Positions 12,201-20,659 of a stretch of DNA of 64,000 bases are shown here, in pieces (positions within the stretch are counted from its first letter, which is position 1; each line of letters begins with the position of its first letter). The stretch is from Bolinopsis microptera (lineage: Eukaryota; Ctenophora; Tentaculata; Lobata; Bolinopsidae), in assembly GCF_026151205.1 (NCBI RefSeq), contig NC_087075.1, positions 6,342,858 through 6,406,857 of the forward strand. Reading direction: 5' to 3'. The notes below the pieces were generated by a model, which made no database searches, was not told where the DNA came from, and saw nothing but the letters and a program-made list of their open reading frames with translations. Position numbers and translations under genes: made by a program.

Positions 12201-15200
12201 TTTGCCATCTACTTTAATGCTTCCCAGCTCCTTGGTATTGATTCTACCACAATTATCATGCTTTCGCCAATACAAACAACCATTCGTAACCTTCCGCTTT
12301 ACATTTTTAAGGGTGGATGGAAAAATTAAAGCTGGATCACCTGAGCACTGAGAGAGTCTATTCTGTTAATTCTGGTACTCCTTGCCTCCTCCATCGCTTC
12401 TACAAGTCGGTCGTGTTGAGGAGAGTCTTCATTGGAGACCCTCCCTAGTAGCAGTAATCCGTCGTAGTAAACTGGCAAGTTGTTTCTTTTGTCATCCTGG
12501 AGGTAATATTGTCAGAATGATTCATTGAAATTGTACTGTAATATTAATACTATGATTGCATAGTTGAATCAATAATGGCTGTTTTAGAGTTAAAATTACG
12601 TGGAATGCTTATGATTACTAATAAATCTAAATGACTTAATATCCAGCTCATGAATCCCGTGCCCTTTAGAAAAAACTAAAACACCCACCAAGTCATTAAC
12701 AGCACTATTCCCGCTAATCCAGAGGAACTCTGGTCCAACCAGTCCAACTTTGTTAGCCTGATCTAGAACTGTGTTGATGAAGGAGCTCTTCACGAATAAT
12801 ACAAATATTCTGATCCGCTTTTCTTTGATAGCCTCCAGTTCTTTACTGTGAGATGTTTTGGTTTTAACTTAATCGGATTGAAGAATGTTCCTTTTTAAAT
12901 TGTGATCTGACTCACATTCTGTGTTAAGTAAAGTGGGTAAAGTAAAGTGGGTAAAGTAAAGTGGGTAAAGTAAAGTGGGTAAAGTAAAGTGGGTAAAGTA
13001 AAGTGGGTAAAGTAAAGTGAGTAAAGTAAAGTGGGTAAAGTAAAGTGGGTAAAGTAAAGTGGGTAAAGTAAAGTGGGTAAAGTAAAGTGGGTAAAGTAAA
13101 GTGGGTAAAGTATAGTGAGTAAAGTAAAGTGGGTAAAGTAAAGTGGGTAAAGTAAAGTGGGTAAAGTATAGTGGGTAAAGTAAAGTGGGTAAAGTAAAGT
13201 TGGGTAAAGTATAGTGGGTAAAGTATAGTGGGTAAAGTATAGTGGGTAAAGTATAGTGGGTAAAGTAAAGTGGGTAAAGTAAAGTGGGTAAAGTATAGTG
13301 GGTAAAGTAAAGTGGGTAAAGTAAAGTTGGTAAAGTAAAGTGGGTAAAGTATAGTGGGTAAAATAAAGTGGGTAAAGTAAAGTGGGTAAAGTAAAGTGGG
13401 TAAAGTAAAGTGGGTAAAGTAAAGTGGGTAAACTAAAGTGGGTAAAGTAAAGTTGGGTAAAGTAAAGTGGGTAAAGTATAGTGGGTAAAGTATAGTGGGT
13501 AAAGTATAGTGGGTAAAGTAAAGTGGGTAAAGTAAAGTGGGTAAAGTATAGTGGGTAAAGTAAAGTGGGTAAAGTAAAGTTGGTAAAGTAAAGTGGGTAA
13601 AGTATAGTGGGTAAAGTAAAGTGGGTAAAGTAAAGTGGGTAAAGAATAGGGGGTAAAGTAAAGTGGGTAAAGTAAAGTGGGTAAAGTTAAGTGTAGATAT
13701 TTCAGAGCCAACTTTAACAATAGTGCTATGACTAAAACGACTCACTTTATGTTGATATTTCGTGCAAAAGAGGAGGCGGGCAAAACAATATGATCCTTGA
13801 CGACCATTCGCTGACGATGCGCATCAACCTCAAACTTAGCACTCAGACTAGCACCTGAAGAGTTTAGTAACCATGGTAACACGACAGTGTACTGTTTTAG
13901 ATAACATTACCGTTCAAAACAAATACAGGTAGTTTATAGATCTAAGAACATCTTTTTATTAACAACACGTTGATCACCATTGAGAAATGAGCCACAAAAT
14001 AAGACAATGTGTTTCAGATGGGTTAACCAAACAGATGGCTTCAAAAGTAAGCATACATACAGGGTGGCCCATAAGTGACTACCCACACGCAACCTCTTAA
14101 TAACTCACGTAATTCGTCTCCAAATTGCACCAAAATTTCAGAGATTATAGATATGGGTCAAACTTAGATTTCCTGAAAGTTTCGTAAGCCACGCCCAATT
14201 ACAGTGGGCGTGGCGTGACACTCCCTTTTTTTCACTATTGTCTTCATAAAATGAGAACGCTTTAAGCTAAGAACTCAAAATTTTTTGCACACATTTGGCT
14301 TGATAATTGAAAACTTTTCCCAAAGTTTCAAGTTCATTGGTTAAAATATGGCTAAGTTATGACCATTTCAAAACTCATCGGATACGTGATCCGAGCACTC
14401 AGTCAGTGATCTCGTCACTTGGTTAATGGCCTGTTTGGCTCACATGCACATGCACCGCTTGATTGGTTGCAGCCTGCTTATGGGCCGGCCTATACAGCTG
14501 ACTGCACCTAAAACGCTATCACACGAATTTATGGTGGTGTCACCATTTCAGGGCTTGTTAGCCCTGCTGGTCACGGTGAACGGACCGAATCACTACATGA
14601 CTGAATCCCTAACGGACTGAATCACTACCAATCACTATTGGTAGGGATTGAGGTATATTTTAGGACTAAATCACTACCGGACTGAATCACTACCGCTAAT
14701 ATCTAAACCCAACCACTTTGATATGATCCCTACTGAACTTTGCAATAAAGGCATAATTATTTCATAGTCCACCAGCACCGACTGAGGGTAGAAGGGTCCG
14801 TAGGAGTCCAGTTCGTTGAGGATGTTCTCGTACATGATGGTGCGCTTCCCGGGTAGGAGTCCAAAGGCTGCAGGGATTCTCCATCCAGTAGGGTGTAAGG
14901 CGTGGACTGTGAAGAGTTGAGTAAACAGGTCTGGAGAGGTCTTAAAGGTTCCATCCACGACGAGGTGATCTGACTGATAGATGATGTTGATGTTGTCTGC
15001 AGTACCAAGGAGGATAGATCTTCTGGTGTTGGTGTCGTAGGAGGAGTCCCAGAGCAACATAGTGTCACCACCGGGAGAGGTCAGGTAGTTAGGAGGAATC
15101 ACCAGGTCTTCTAAGGAGATGGGGTTGACAGGATGGGAGTAGGCTGCCATTCTGGCTCGTCTGACTAGTCGTGCCAAGGACTTGGGATCACAGTTGAGCC

Positions 15201-18200
15201 GGGACGAGGCTTCGAAGGATAGTCCAGCGACAGAGTCTGCAACAATCTGCTTAGTTGAGTTCTCAGTAGTAGCTGCGAGGGTCTTCATTTTAGACTTGGA
15301 GCGGTGGGCTGCAATTTCTGCTGGTTGAGATTCGTGGTCATGAGGGGTAGCAGAACAGAAGGTGTCCTGGACAAGGATCAGGCGGGACTTGCACTTGTTG
15401 CACTTCCAGTAGGTCTTGTCTTCCCTCTTTCTGTTAAGGTGGTAGAGGTGACCATCGTAGAGGACGTTGCGGCTGCCTTTCTTTCTGCCAGGAATAAACT
15501 CGATGGATGAGGAAGACATAGTGGTATAAGATAAACACAGGCGTTGCGGGTTTATATATTATTCCCGCTAGCTGATTGAGATACCGAGCATGTGAAGGTT
15601 CACATCACTGTATTGTCGTATAGCAGGTCATTATGGATGACTTGATCCAAACCAGTTCTCGTTAGGGCTCCTCGTTGCGTACGTAAGTCTGTGTATCACA
15701 TGTCTGACAGGCCCCATAGCAAGCACTCCATGAGAGCACCGGCTCAGATCACGTCATGATATTAGACTAGTGAACTAAGATCAACTGGTAGGGATTGAGG
15801 TATATTTTAGGACTGAATCACTACCGGACTGAATCACTACCAGTAGCGATATTTGCGTGGTAGTGATTCCGTCCGGTAGGGATTCAGTCCTACAATCGCT
15901 GGTCACAGGTTCCTTACAATCAATAAAAAGGAATGAACCATCCATTGAATCATCGAAAATGGTTCACTATCCTCCCTTTACTGCAGAACAACGATTGTTC
16001 GTCTACCTGAAGAAAGAAAATGGGGAGTTCTACCCTCAGATTAAACGACAATTTCAGATGAAATTGTCGTTTCCGGGTCGGCAGAAGACGAACTGCGAGG
16101 ACTGTAGAAAACATCACGATGGTTGTTGGTGACGTGATGGACACACCTAAGATTGGCACCCGGAAACGAGCTCCTGCCTTAGACATCAGCAGAACCCTTC
16201 AGCGAATCCTAAAGCAAGACCTTTCTAACCGGGCCTACCGAATCACAAAGAAACACAAACTTTTGGACCGTGATTTCCAATCGAGGATAGATTTCGCCAA
16301 CACATTCCTGTCCAAGCAGAATGTGGATCCCTACTTTGAGGACGAAATCTGGTACAGCGACAAGGCCATATAAACGGATATGTCAACTCCCAGAATGCAA
16401 TTCACTGGGGCTCTACTAGACCGGATGAAGTGGTGGAGAGAACGGCTTTTCCTGAAAAGGTCACGATCTGGTTTTTATCGTAAAAATTTGTGTTTCCCTT
16501 TCTAGCAAAGTCATCATCGGTATCCAATCAAAGCCTAATGAACCTCATTAATACACGCTAACGCCTTACTCTTGATCAGATTGGGTGACGAGATCACTAA
16601 TTGAGTGCAAATATCACTGACTGAGTGCTCGGATCACATATCCGATGGATTTTAAAATGGTCATAACTCAGCCATATTTAAACCAATGAACTTGAAACTT
16701 TTGGAAAAGTTTTCAATTATCAAGCCAAATGTGTGCAAAAAATTTTGAGTTCTTAGCTTAAAGCGTTCTCATTTTATGAAGACAATAGTGAAAAAAAGGG
16801 AGTGTCACGCCACGCCCACTGTAATTGGGCGTGGCTTACGAAACTTTCAGGAAATCTAAGTTTGACCCATATCTATAATCTCTGAAATTTTGGTGCAATT
16901 TGGAGACGAATTACGTGAGTTATTAAGAGGTTGCGTGTGGGTAGTCACTTATGGGCCACCCTGTACCATAGATATCGTCAGTGTTGATAACAGCAACTTG
17001 ACTGTCCTTTAGCTCCAGCATCATTAGGATGTCAAATATAGCGGACACTTGTTCCGTATCCAGGGGGTTGAGATGGAACATGTTTTGTAACCAAAACGCG
17101 TCTTCCAGAAACGTTCCTGACGAGAAACTTTTTTAGAAAATTCACTCCCCGATTTTCGTAAGGCATCCAAAAAGACTAAGACAAGTGTGCGTTCACATAG
17201 TGTTGGACAATAATGCAATTGCAATCTATCACTGGGTCCTCGGAGTGGATATTGCCACGTGATGCCCATATGAGGAGTGGATATCCTGCTCGCTTTTCTT
17301 GAGAACTCTTAATAATATATATACCATATAGCCAGCTGCCAGGGCCAAGATATTCACACTTTCACACTATACCAGGGACAAAAGAAAATCGCGATCATTT
17401 TGGCCAAAAATCGCGGTATCGCGACAAGCCAAACAGGCAAACAGGCGACATATAAAATTTGTCGCAAAAAATGGGAAAAATCGCGATCCTGCACATGCCG
17501 CGATTTCCTTTTGTCCCTGCACTATACCGTTCTGGAGGTTCTCTGATATTCCTAACTGATACCCATCGTTCACAACTTATTTAGATATGAGTGATGGACA
17601 TAGTTACAATGCGGAGGTGGCGATAACACCAAAGTTAATATAACGACACTTATCTCAGATAACATGTGACTCAACAAAAGTTTATTAAACAGTTGATACT
17701 GGAAAATTAAAGTAGTATTTCTGTGCAACTACTACAGAAGTTGTATAACACTCGACCTCCGCATGATCCAGAGGATGTCATGGTCACCATTTTACCTTCA
17801 CACAGACATCGAACGCTGCAAGAAGATGACGATCAGACCTCGTTATTGTTTAAAATCAAAGTTATAGATGTAAATAAACTGACCACTGGCAGTGGGAGTG
17901 ATGTTAGGTATTCCCAGACTGGAGGTTATGAGAGAAACAGCTTTAGTCTGTTCGTAGTGGTACGGGCCGACCACAGCCACCATCGGGTGATCCTTCAGCA
18001 TCTTGCAAACTGTACAAGTAATTGTGATTAGTAATTAATAATTTCTAATTATTGATAAAATTATTACTGGTTATCGACCAAAAAAGTTAAGAACAAAGCT
18101 CGGTTTGATTTCTCAAAAGTATAGTTTCAAACATCTACGATAAACAAATAAATACACTAAACAAATAAATAAAATAATTCACTTATTTATCAACCAACTA

Positions 18201-18831
18201 AATCTATAAGAAAATTCAACCTTGCAGTTGAGCGATGAAGGGTGAAGCATAATAATTCTCAATGAGGGTCTCCACCGCTCTCAGCTGAACATTAGGGAGG
18301 ATGTCTGGGTCGGAGTTAGCATCTTGCAGTGCCAGGTTGAAGGGGGTCAGGTAGCTCGTCATATTGCGGGAGTGGTAGAGCACACCTTAGTTATTAAGTT
18401 ATTTTGTTAGAGCACGCCTTAGTTATTCAGTTATTTTGTTATTTATTCGAACAAATTGAAACAATCAAAATGGTGGGCAATCGATCCGTTTCATGATATG
18501 TATAAAACAATATACATAATACCAATCATAATACCAATCATCAGGGCTTATGATGCTCCTGCTTAACTGCAGTCGAGCACTCTCTTTGGGATTTATTTAT
18601 ATTATGTATGGCCTGGTTTGATCGTATTAAACTACTACTACTACTAGTAGAAATAGTAACCTAAAATCAATGACATTGTAGTTCATTAAATACGTTGTAC
18701 AAAAATAATTGAAATCAAGTAAAATTACCTAACTTACCGATGTGGAGTTCCTTCTTGACATTTGTTGATAAATCTTCACTTTCACTTTCACCCTTAACGA
18801 CACAAAACAGGAACAAGCATATTGAGAACAT
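5736..18831 (-). CDS. ionotropic glutamate receptor, 15 exons (3' open)
   Basis: A ligand-gated cation channel subunit of the plasma membrane. Exons, all with GT-AG borders and matching phases: 18738-18831, 18221-18385, 17884-18009, 16967-17116, 13746-13854, 12689-12845, 12341-12496, 11739-12090, 10922-11385, 10401-10748, 10007-10178, 7680-7764, 7296-7433, 6719-6858 and 5736-5893, totalling 2,814 nt (938 codons). The protein has a signal peptide (MFSICLFLFCVV), a periplasmic-binding-like amino-terminal domain, S1, M1, pore loop, M3 with YTANLAAYLTV, S2 and M4. The Cys-rich stretch before S1 (CLYKDQLRCYEG) recalls NMDA-type or other early-branching subunits, but the subclass is unresolved. The exon-6 donor choice (12,689) is the least certain. 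Introns hold a mariner/MULE composite, MITEs and large splice-junction arrays. The terminal exon is not identified. Confidence 0.92.
6138..6458. mobile_element. hAT-type MITE, copy 1
   Basis: This 321-bp element has terminal inverted repeats CAGTGGCGTAACG / CGTTACGCCACTG and an 8-bp target duplication GTACGGAC (6,130-6,137 and 6,459-6,466). It contains a run of about 46 G. Eight-bp duplication and CAG-type ends fit the hAT superfamily. A related copy is at 41,858-42,130. It sits within iGluR intron 14. Confidence 0.85.
6187..6233 (+). repeat. poly-G tract (~46 nt)
   Basis: An essentially uninterrupted G homopolymer inside the MITE. Such tracts can form G-quadruplexes and are error-prone in sequencing, so its length is approximate. 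Confidence 0.9.
6466..6718. repeat. 46-bp array of iGluR exon-14 donor
   Basis: Five extra copies of a 46-bp unit (CACTCACCAGTGCAGGTACG then GACTACGGACGTGTAATAAT) adjoin the exon-14 boundary at 6,719. On the minus strand every unit contains CCTGCACTG/GTGAGTG or a close variant, identical to the real exon end and 5' splice site. The intron therefore starts with a ladder of donor copies spaced 46 bp apart (not a multiple of 3). Confidence 0.85.
6719..7764 (-). CDS. iGluR exons 12-14: S2 ligand-binding lobe
   Basis: Exons 7680-7764, 7296-7433 and 6719-6858 have phases 1/2, 2/2 and 2/1. They encode the S2 half of the ligand-binding domain. GTVEGSI replaces the usual YGTxxxGST region. MKNVPSYQEGVNSARQGDYA followed by FLYGSAPLEY corresponds to the segment that normally carries the acidic Glu/Asp contacting the ligand amino group, where Gly is found instead. 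EPCGLKI supplies the conserved Cys before the final strand. LSFALPDDSPL and MKEKNEILPAWRNWA match the conserved C-terminal helix with its Trp. Residue assignments are from memory-based alignment. Confidence 0.87.
6846..7130. repeat. array beside the iGluR exon-14 acceptor
   Basis: A 21-bp unit (TGTTTATGTGCGTTTTAGTAG) is repeated about eleven times. A longer block GTACTCTAACAGCCTGTAGT followed by TGCATGTGTG occurs twice, at 6,846 and about 6,990. That block is the exon-14 start plus its 3' splice site read on the minus strand (CAACTACAG/GCTGTTAG), so the acceptor junction is duplicated inside intron 13. Confidence 0.8.
7765..8487. repeat. 44-bp array of iGluR exon-12 acceptor (~16 copies)
   Basis: About 16 near-identical 44-bp units (ATTCCTGTACATTGTACATT then GTTAAATATACTAGAGGTAG) directly abut exon 12. 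On the minus strand each ends AATGTACAATGTACAG/GAAT, which is the real 3' splice site of exon 12 (ACAG/GAATGACTAC). The following unit sequence GACTACC echoes the exon start GACTACT. It forms the 3' portion of intron 11. Confidence 0.9.
8535..10053. repeat. 54-bp array of iGluR exon-11 end and donor (~28 copies)
   Basis: About 28 diverged copies of a 54-bp unit. Read on the minus strand, the unit encodes RIHKNIETVGDLLQSGKG and contains CAATCAG/GTAAGG, a consensus 5' splice site. The copy at the high-coordinate end is the genuine end of exon 11 (M3-S2 linker, donor at 10,006/10,007). Because 54 is a multiple of 3, the array stays open over long stretches in several frames. The coding frame meets a TAA in the third unit, so the array is most simply intronic. 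Some units carry CATGTAAG or CAGATAAG at the junction. Confidence 0.93.
10007..10178 (-). CDS. iGluR exon 11: M3 gate segment
   Basis: Phase 0 in, phase 1 out. It encodes the rest of the pore loop, then WWIICLVLISLYTANLAAYL, the M3 helix with the family signature (usually SYTANLAAFLTV), then the linker RIHKNIETVGDLLQS leading into S2. This signature is near-diagnostic for iGluRs. The last 47 nt of this exon are the template of the neighbouring 54-bp array. Confidence 0.95.
10270..10287. repeat. (TA)n microsatellite
   Basis: Short TA dinucleotide run in iGluR intron 10. Confidence 0.8.
10401..10748 (-). CDS. iGluR exon 10: M1 and pore helix
   Basis: This 116-codon exon (acceptor TTTATTTAG, donor CAG/GTGAGG, phase 0 both sides) encodes the end of S1, the FLRPFSRELW pre-M1 segment, M1 (IAIVLAGCVFCVLIWVFDHF) and the SPYGYY motif typical after M1. 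A Cys-rich loop follows (CCKCEQC...C), then the pore helix NSIWLIICSFLQ. The Q/R/N selectivity position is near LQ/IG, where the exon border falls. The Cys-rich M1-M2 loop is longer than in AMPA receptors. Confidence 0.93.
10922..11385 (-). CDS. iGluR exon 9: S1 ligand-binding lobe
   Basis: It encodes the S1 half of the ligand-binding domain. Visible elements: KDPPFVKFTYEE, a CLYKDQLRCYEGLNIDIVEK segment (the GxxIDLL-type motif), EWDGLIGMLKRREIDMGIVA, and AFGINSARERVVDFAVPLL. The Arg of the SARERVVDF segment aligns with the alpha-carboxylate-binding Arg. The usual PLT tripeptide just before it is replaced by AFG. Phase 1 in, phase 0 out. Confidence 0.93.
11739..18831 (-). CDS. iGluR exons 1-8: signal peptide and ATD
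   Basis: Exon 1 (18738-18831) carries a hydrophobic signal peptide. Exons 2-8 encode a LIVBP-like amino-terminal domain: LTPFNLALQDANSDPDILPN, VVGPYHYEQTKAVSLITSSL, GIPNITPTASG, FWLQNMFHLNPLDTEQV, DSQVAVINTDDIYG, EKRIRIFVLFVKSSF, VYDSTMALIKALDYLN and ISFRGVSGGNISFSKWG. These are standard ATD landmarks in the right order. Exon 8 includes a Glu-Ser repeat (ESESESEN) encoded by a GAAAGT microsatellite. Splice phases agree across all junctions. Exon 4 ends exactly where a mariner element has inserted. Confidence 0.9.
12596..12688 (-). other. in-frame extension of iGluR exon 6
   Basis: If the GTGGGT donor at 12,688 is not used, the frame continues 29 codons (GVLVFSKGHGIHELDIKSFR...) to a stop. 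The peptide resembles the GVLGF-type ATD segment that exon 7 also supplies. It could be a remnant duplicate, an alternative exon end or coincidence. Confidence 0.3.
12926..13690. repeat. 14-bp minisatellite (~54 copies)
   Basis: A nearly pure array of GTAAAGTAAAGTGG with A/T and G/T variants fills most of iGluR intron 5. It is open on the minus strand (a Leu/Pro/Tyr/Phe/Thr repeat) only because of its composition. Unlike the arrays at introns 11, 13, 14 and 15, I see no splice junction in its unit. Confidence 0.95.
14674..15519 (-). CDS. FLYWCH zinc finger plus MULE-type transposase, truncated
   Basis: This 281-aa ORF has an N-terminal FLYWCH-type zinc finger: G-x-LY-x-LN at about residues 23-30, then YWKCNKCKSR with a downstream HDH. 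A MULE-like transposase core follows, with HLVVDGTFKTSP (first catalytic Asp) near residue 185 and SVLVDYE (second Asp) near 248. The third acidic residue (Glu) region is absent because the ORF ends at 281, so the enzyme is probably inactive. FLYWCH-MULE proteins are domesticated or mobile in many animals. The start is the ATG at 15,519, with a TATA box 30-40 bp upstream. Confidence 0.8.
   Translation of the reverse strand: MSSSSIEFIPGRKKGSRNVLYDGHLYHLNRKREDKTYWKCNKCKSRLILVQDTFCSATPHDHESQPAEIAAHRSKSKMKTLAATTENSTKQIVADSVAGLSFEASSRLNCDPKSLARLVRRARMAAYSHPVNPISLEDLVIPPNYLTSPGGDTMLLWDSSYDTNTRRSILLGTADNINIIYQSDHLVVDGTFKTSPDLFTQLFTVHALHPTGWRIPAAFGLLPGKRTIMYENILNELDSYGPFYPQSVLVDYEIIMPLLQSSVGIISKWLGLDISGSDSVR
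15548..15556 (-). promoter_or_regulatory. TATA box of the FLYWCH/MULE gene
   Basis: On the minus strand ATATATAAACC lies about 30 bp upstream of the ORF's ATG, a reasonable TATA element for this nested transposon gene. Confidence 0.5.
15957..16490 (+). pseudogene. decayed mariner/IS630-type transposase
   Basis: Fragments in three frames share the order of a mariner-type transposase. First is an HTH-like start (FTAEQRLFVYLKKENGEFYP). After a frameshift comes the second HTH/linker (ISRTLQRILKQDLSNRAYRI) and the first catalytic region EIWYSDKAI (usually SDEAHFH; the block contains D). After another frameshift comes HINGYVNSQNAIHWG. The rest of the catalytic domain is missing. The reading frame is broken at least twice, so this copy cannot make an active enzyme. 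Confidence 0.8.
17373..17519. mobile_element. short hAT-type MITE, copy 1
   Basis: A 147-bp element with ends CAGGGACAAAAG / CTTTTGTCCCTG and 8-bp target duplication CACTATAC on both sides. It is rich in ATCGCG motifs. It lies in iGluR intron 3. A partial copy in inverse orientation is at about 54,460-54,600. Confidence 0.85.
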
Positions 18832-20345
18832 TGTCACTGGTACTTTCGGTTCTGTTACATAGCGAATAATCGTATTAGATATAAATTTTACAGATCCGGC
18901 GAAAGCGAACGATCACAACAAAGAAGGGTGATTGTTGATTAGCAACAAATTGGGCAGTATAAATAAAAAATAATCACAACTTTTTCCTGCTGACTATTAT
19001 ATATTATATAAACTGTATATTCATAAACTGAACTAATCTTGAGTTGAAATTAACTGCTTTCTTTTTAACAAGCGGTAAATTAGTTTATTTATCATTATAA
19101 ACTGATCTTGAATATCTCATTGGAGGAAATATTAGAAATCACTATAACATGAGCTATGACCAACTTTAAACTGTAATTAACCAATTAATTAATTAATTAT
19201 TAACTGAGTAAGTACGGTTTATTGTAACAAGGAAATTGTGACCATGATTAAATCCACGACGGGGAGTAATTATTAAAACTACGACGGGGAATAATAAGGA
19301 AATAATAAAGTAATAATAAGTCCGGGTGTTCGAGTGAGGATAGCCGGGGATTCTTGGCAAATTATTATTGAAATGAAATAAAGTGCTTGTATTCCGCCCA
19401 TATGGTTAGCAATAAACCACCAGAGTCCTAACCCTCCTCACGTCCGTAAATGGAGTTGTCTTTGTATCATATAGGAATGCATAGGAAGCTGAAGGTTTAT
19501 TGATATATTATTACACACTGCACTAATAAATAAAGATACACCCACCAACAAATCATAAGAACAAAAACAACAGCAGTTATCAAATACGGTCATATAAATA
19601 ATGTTTAAGGCTTATACCTTTGAATAATTAACAGCATTAATTACTATTGAACGTGTACAGTGTACACGTTCAATAGTAATTAATGTAATTAATAATTAGT
19701 AATTAGTAATAGTAATTAATTACCATTGAACGTGTACACGGGATAAAAAGAATGTTAAGTATGCTCCAATAGCAACAATATCAGACAACATGCACGACAG
19801 GGTAGAAGTGTGCACTCAATTACTCGAACAGATTGCAGATATGACCTAGATTACTGCAGTTAATTGCCTTGCAAACAGCAGGTAATCTTTAATAGGGCTA
19901 CTATTTAAGCTAATTAGGTTACTCGTGATCATTGGGTTACCAGACAATTTGACTAAAAAACATGATGAATATTCAATATGGCAGAAACTGCAAACTGGTG
20001 ACGTATCCTTATATGGGCATCACATGGCTGATCTAACCGGCTAATTTATAGTAAAATGATCAAAGTATATCAATTAGAGGCTTAATCAAGTAAAGGAAGT
20101 GTTAACGATTTTGGAAAGTCACGTACGTTTAAAAGAACAACCATTAATTAACTTTAGAGCCAGTAAAAATGGAGACTGCATTTTACTGCATCCTACATCG
20201 TCTCCAGCGACGATATGGCGACATCCCCCCCCCCCCCCCCCTACATCGTCTCTAGCGCTTGAGAACTTTATAATATAACACTCAGATAATTTATTTTTTA
20301 ATGATTATGTGTATACTTTGGGAGTCCTGGCGTGCAGCTAGCAGG
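18832..20345. other. upstream region of iGluR, no gene seen
   Basis: It holds presumed 5' flank/promoter sequence of the minus-strand receptor, but I see no clear TATA box. It contains one long palindrome (19,635-19,685) and a poly-C tract at 20,226-20,242. Confidence 0.4.
19635..19685. repeat. near-perfect palindrome, ~25-bp arms
   Basis: CATTAATTACTATTGAACGT is followed by its reverse complement with almost no loop. A third partial copy of the arm lies at 19,717-19,741. Confidence 0.85.
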
Positions 20346-20410
20346 AGTTGCACGCTGTGGACACGGCGAGAAGGCTTCCCTTTTACCGTAGAAGGCCAGA
20401 AACCGTTACC

Positions 20411-20450
<40 letters not shown>
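20411..20450. repeat. (GA)n microsatellite
   Basis: A GAGA run of about 40 bp. Confidence 0.9.
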
Positions 20451-20453
<3 letters not shown>

Positions 20454-20549
20454 GATCAGATAAAGAATCAGTAAGAGAATGTTTGGGAGTGGTAAAGCAC
20501 TCGGAGGCGTGTTCTTATTTCACCCATGATGCATTTAGAGAGTATAACA

Positions 20550-20659
20550 GACCCTTGATGATATGCAGCCAGTTTCAGTTGCGATTATCCCGTACTAACT
20601 CTGAGTACTCTTAGTACGTGGTATTCGCAACTGAAACTGGCTGCATATCATCAAGGGTC
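20550..20659. repeat. long hairpin, 35-bp arms and ~40-nt loop
   Basis: GACCCTTGATGATATGCAGC... at 20,550 pairs perfectly with ...GCTGCATATCATCAAGGGTC ending at 20,659. It could be a tiny foldback MITE or a small-RNA precursor. No target duplication is obvious. Confidence 0.8.

Larger units (their letters stand above)
14638..15842. mobile_element. nested MULE-like unit with 55-bp direct repeats
   Basis: TGGTAGGGATTGAGGTATAT continuing through GGACTGAATCACTACCGGAC occurs at 14,638-14,694 and 15,787-15,842 in the same orientation, flanking the FLYWCH/MULE gene. Inverted fragments of the same motif (GGTAGTGATTCCGTCC) lie outside. The exact termini are unclear. Confidence 0.55.
14060..16963. mobile_element. 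mariner element with ~340-bp inverted repeats
   Basis: The 2,904-bp element starts CAGGGTGGCCCATAAGTGAC and ends with its complement, flanked by TA at 14,058-14,059 and 16,964-16,965. The arms (14,060-14,400 and about 16,620-16,963) are almost identical over about 340 bp. Inside are a decayed mariner-type transposase (15,957-16,490, plus) and a nested FLYWCH/MULE-type gene (14,674-15,519, minus). TA duplication is the Tc1/mariner hallmark. It inserted at the 5' splice site of iGluR exon 4. Confidence 0.88.

Noticed and set aside
12924..13745. 273-aa Leu/Pro/Tyr/Phe/Thr repeat ORF on the minus strand
   Set aside because: It is only the translation of a 14-bp minisatellite in an intron of the iGluR gene, and all its frames are similarly repetitive.
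17024..17269. 81-aa minus ORF
   Set aside because: It is a wrong-frame reading across iGluR exon 4, whose correct frame gives recognisable ATD sequence.
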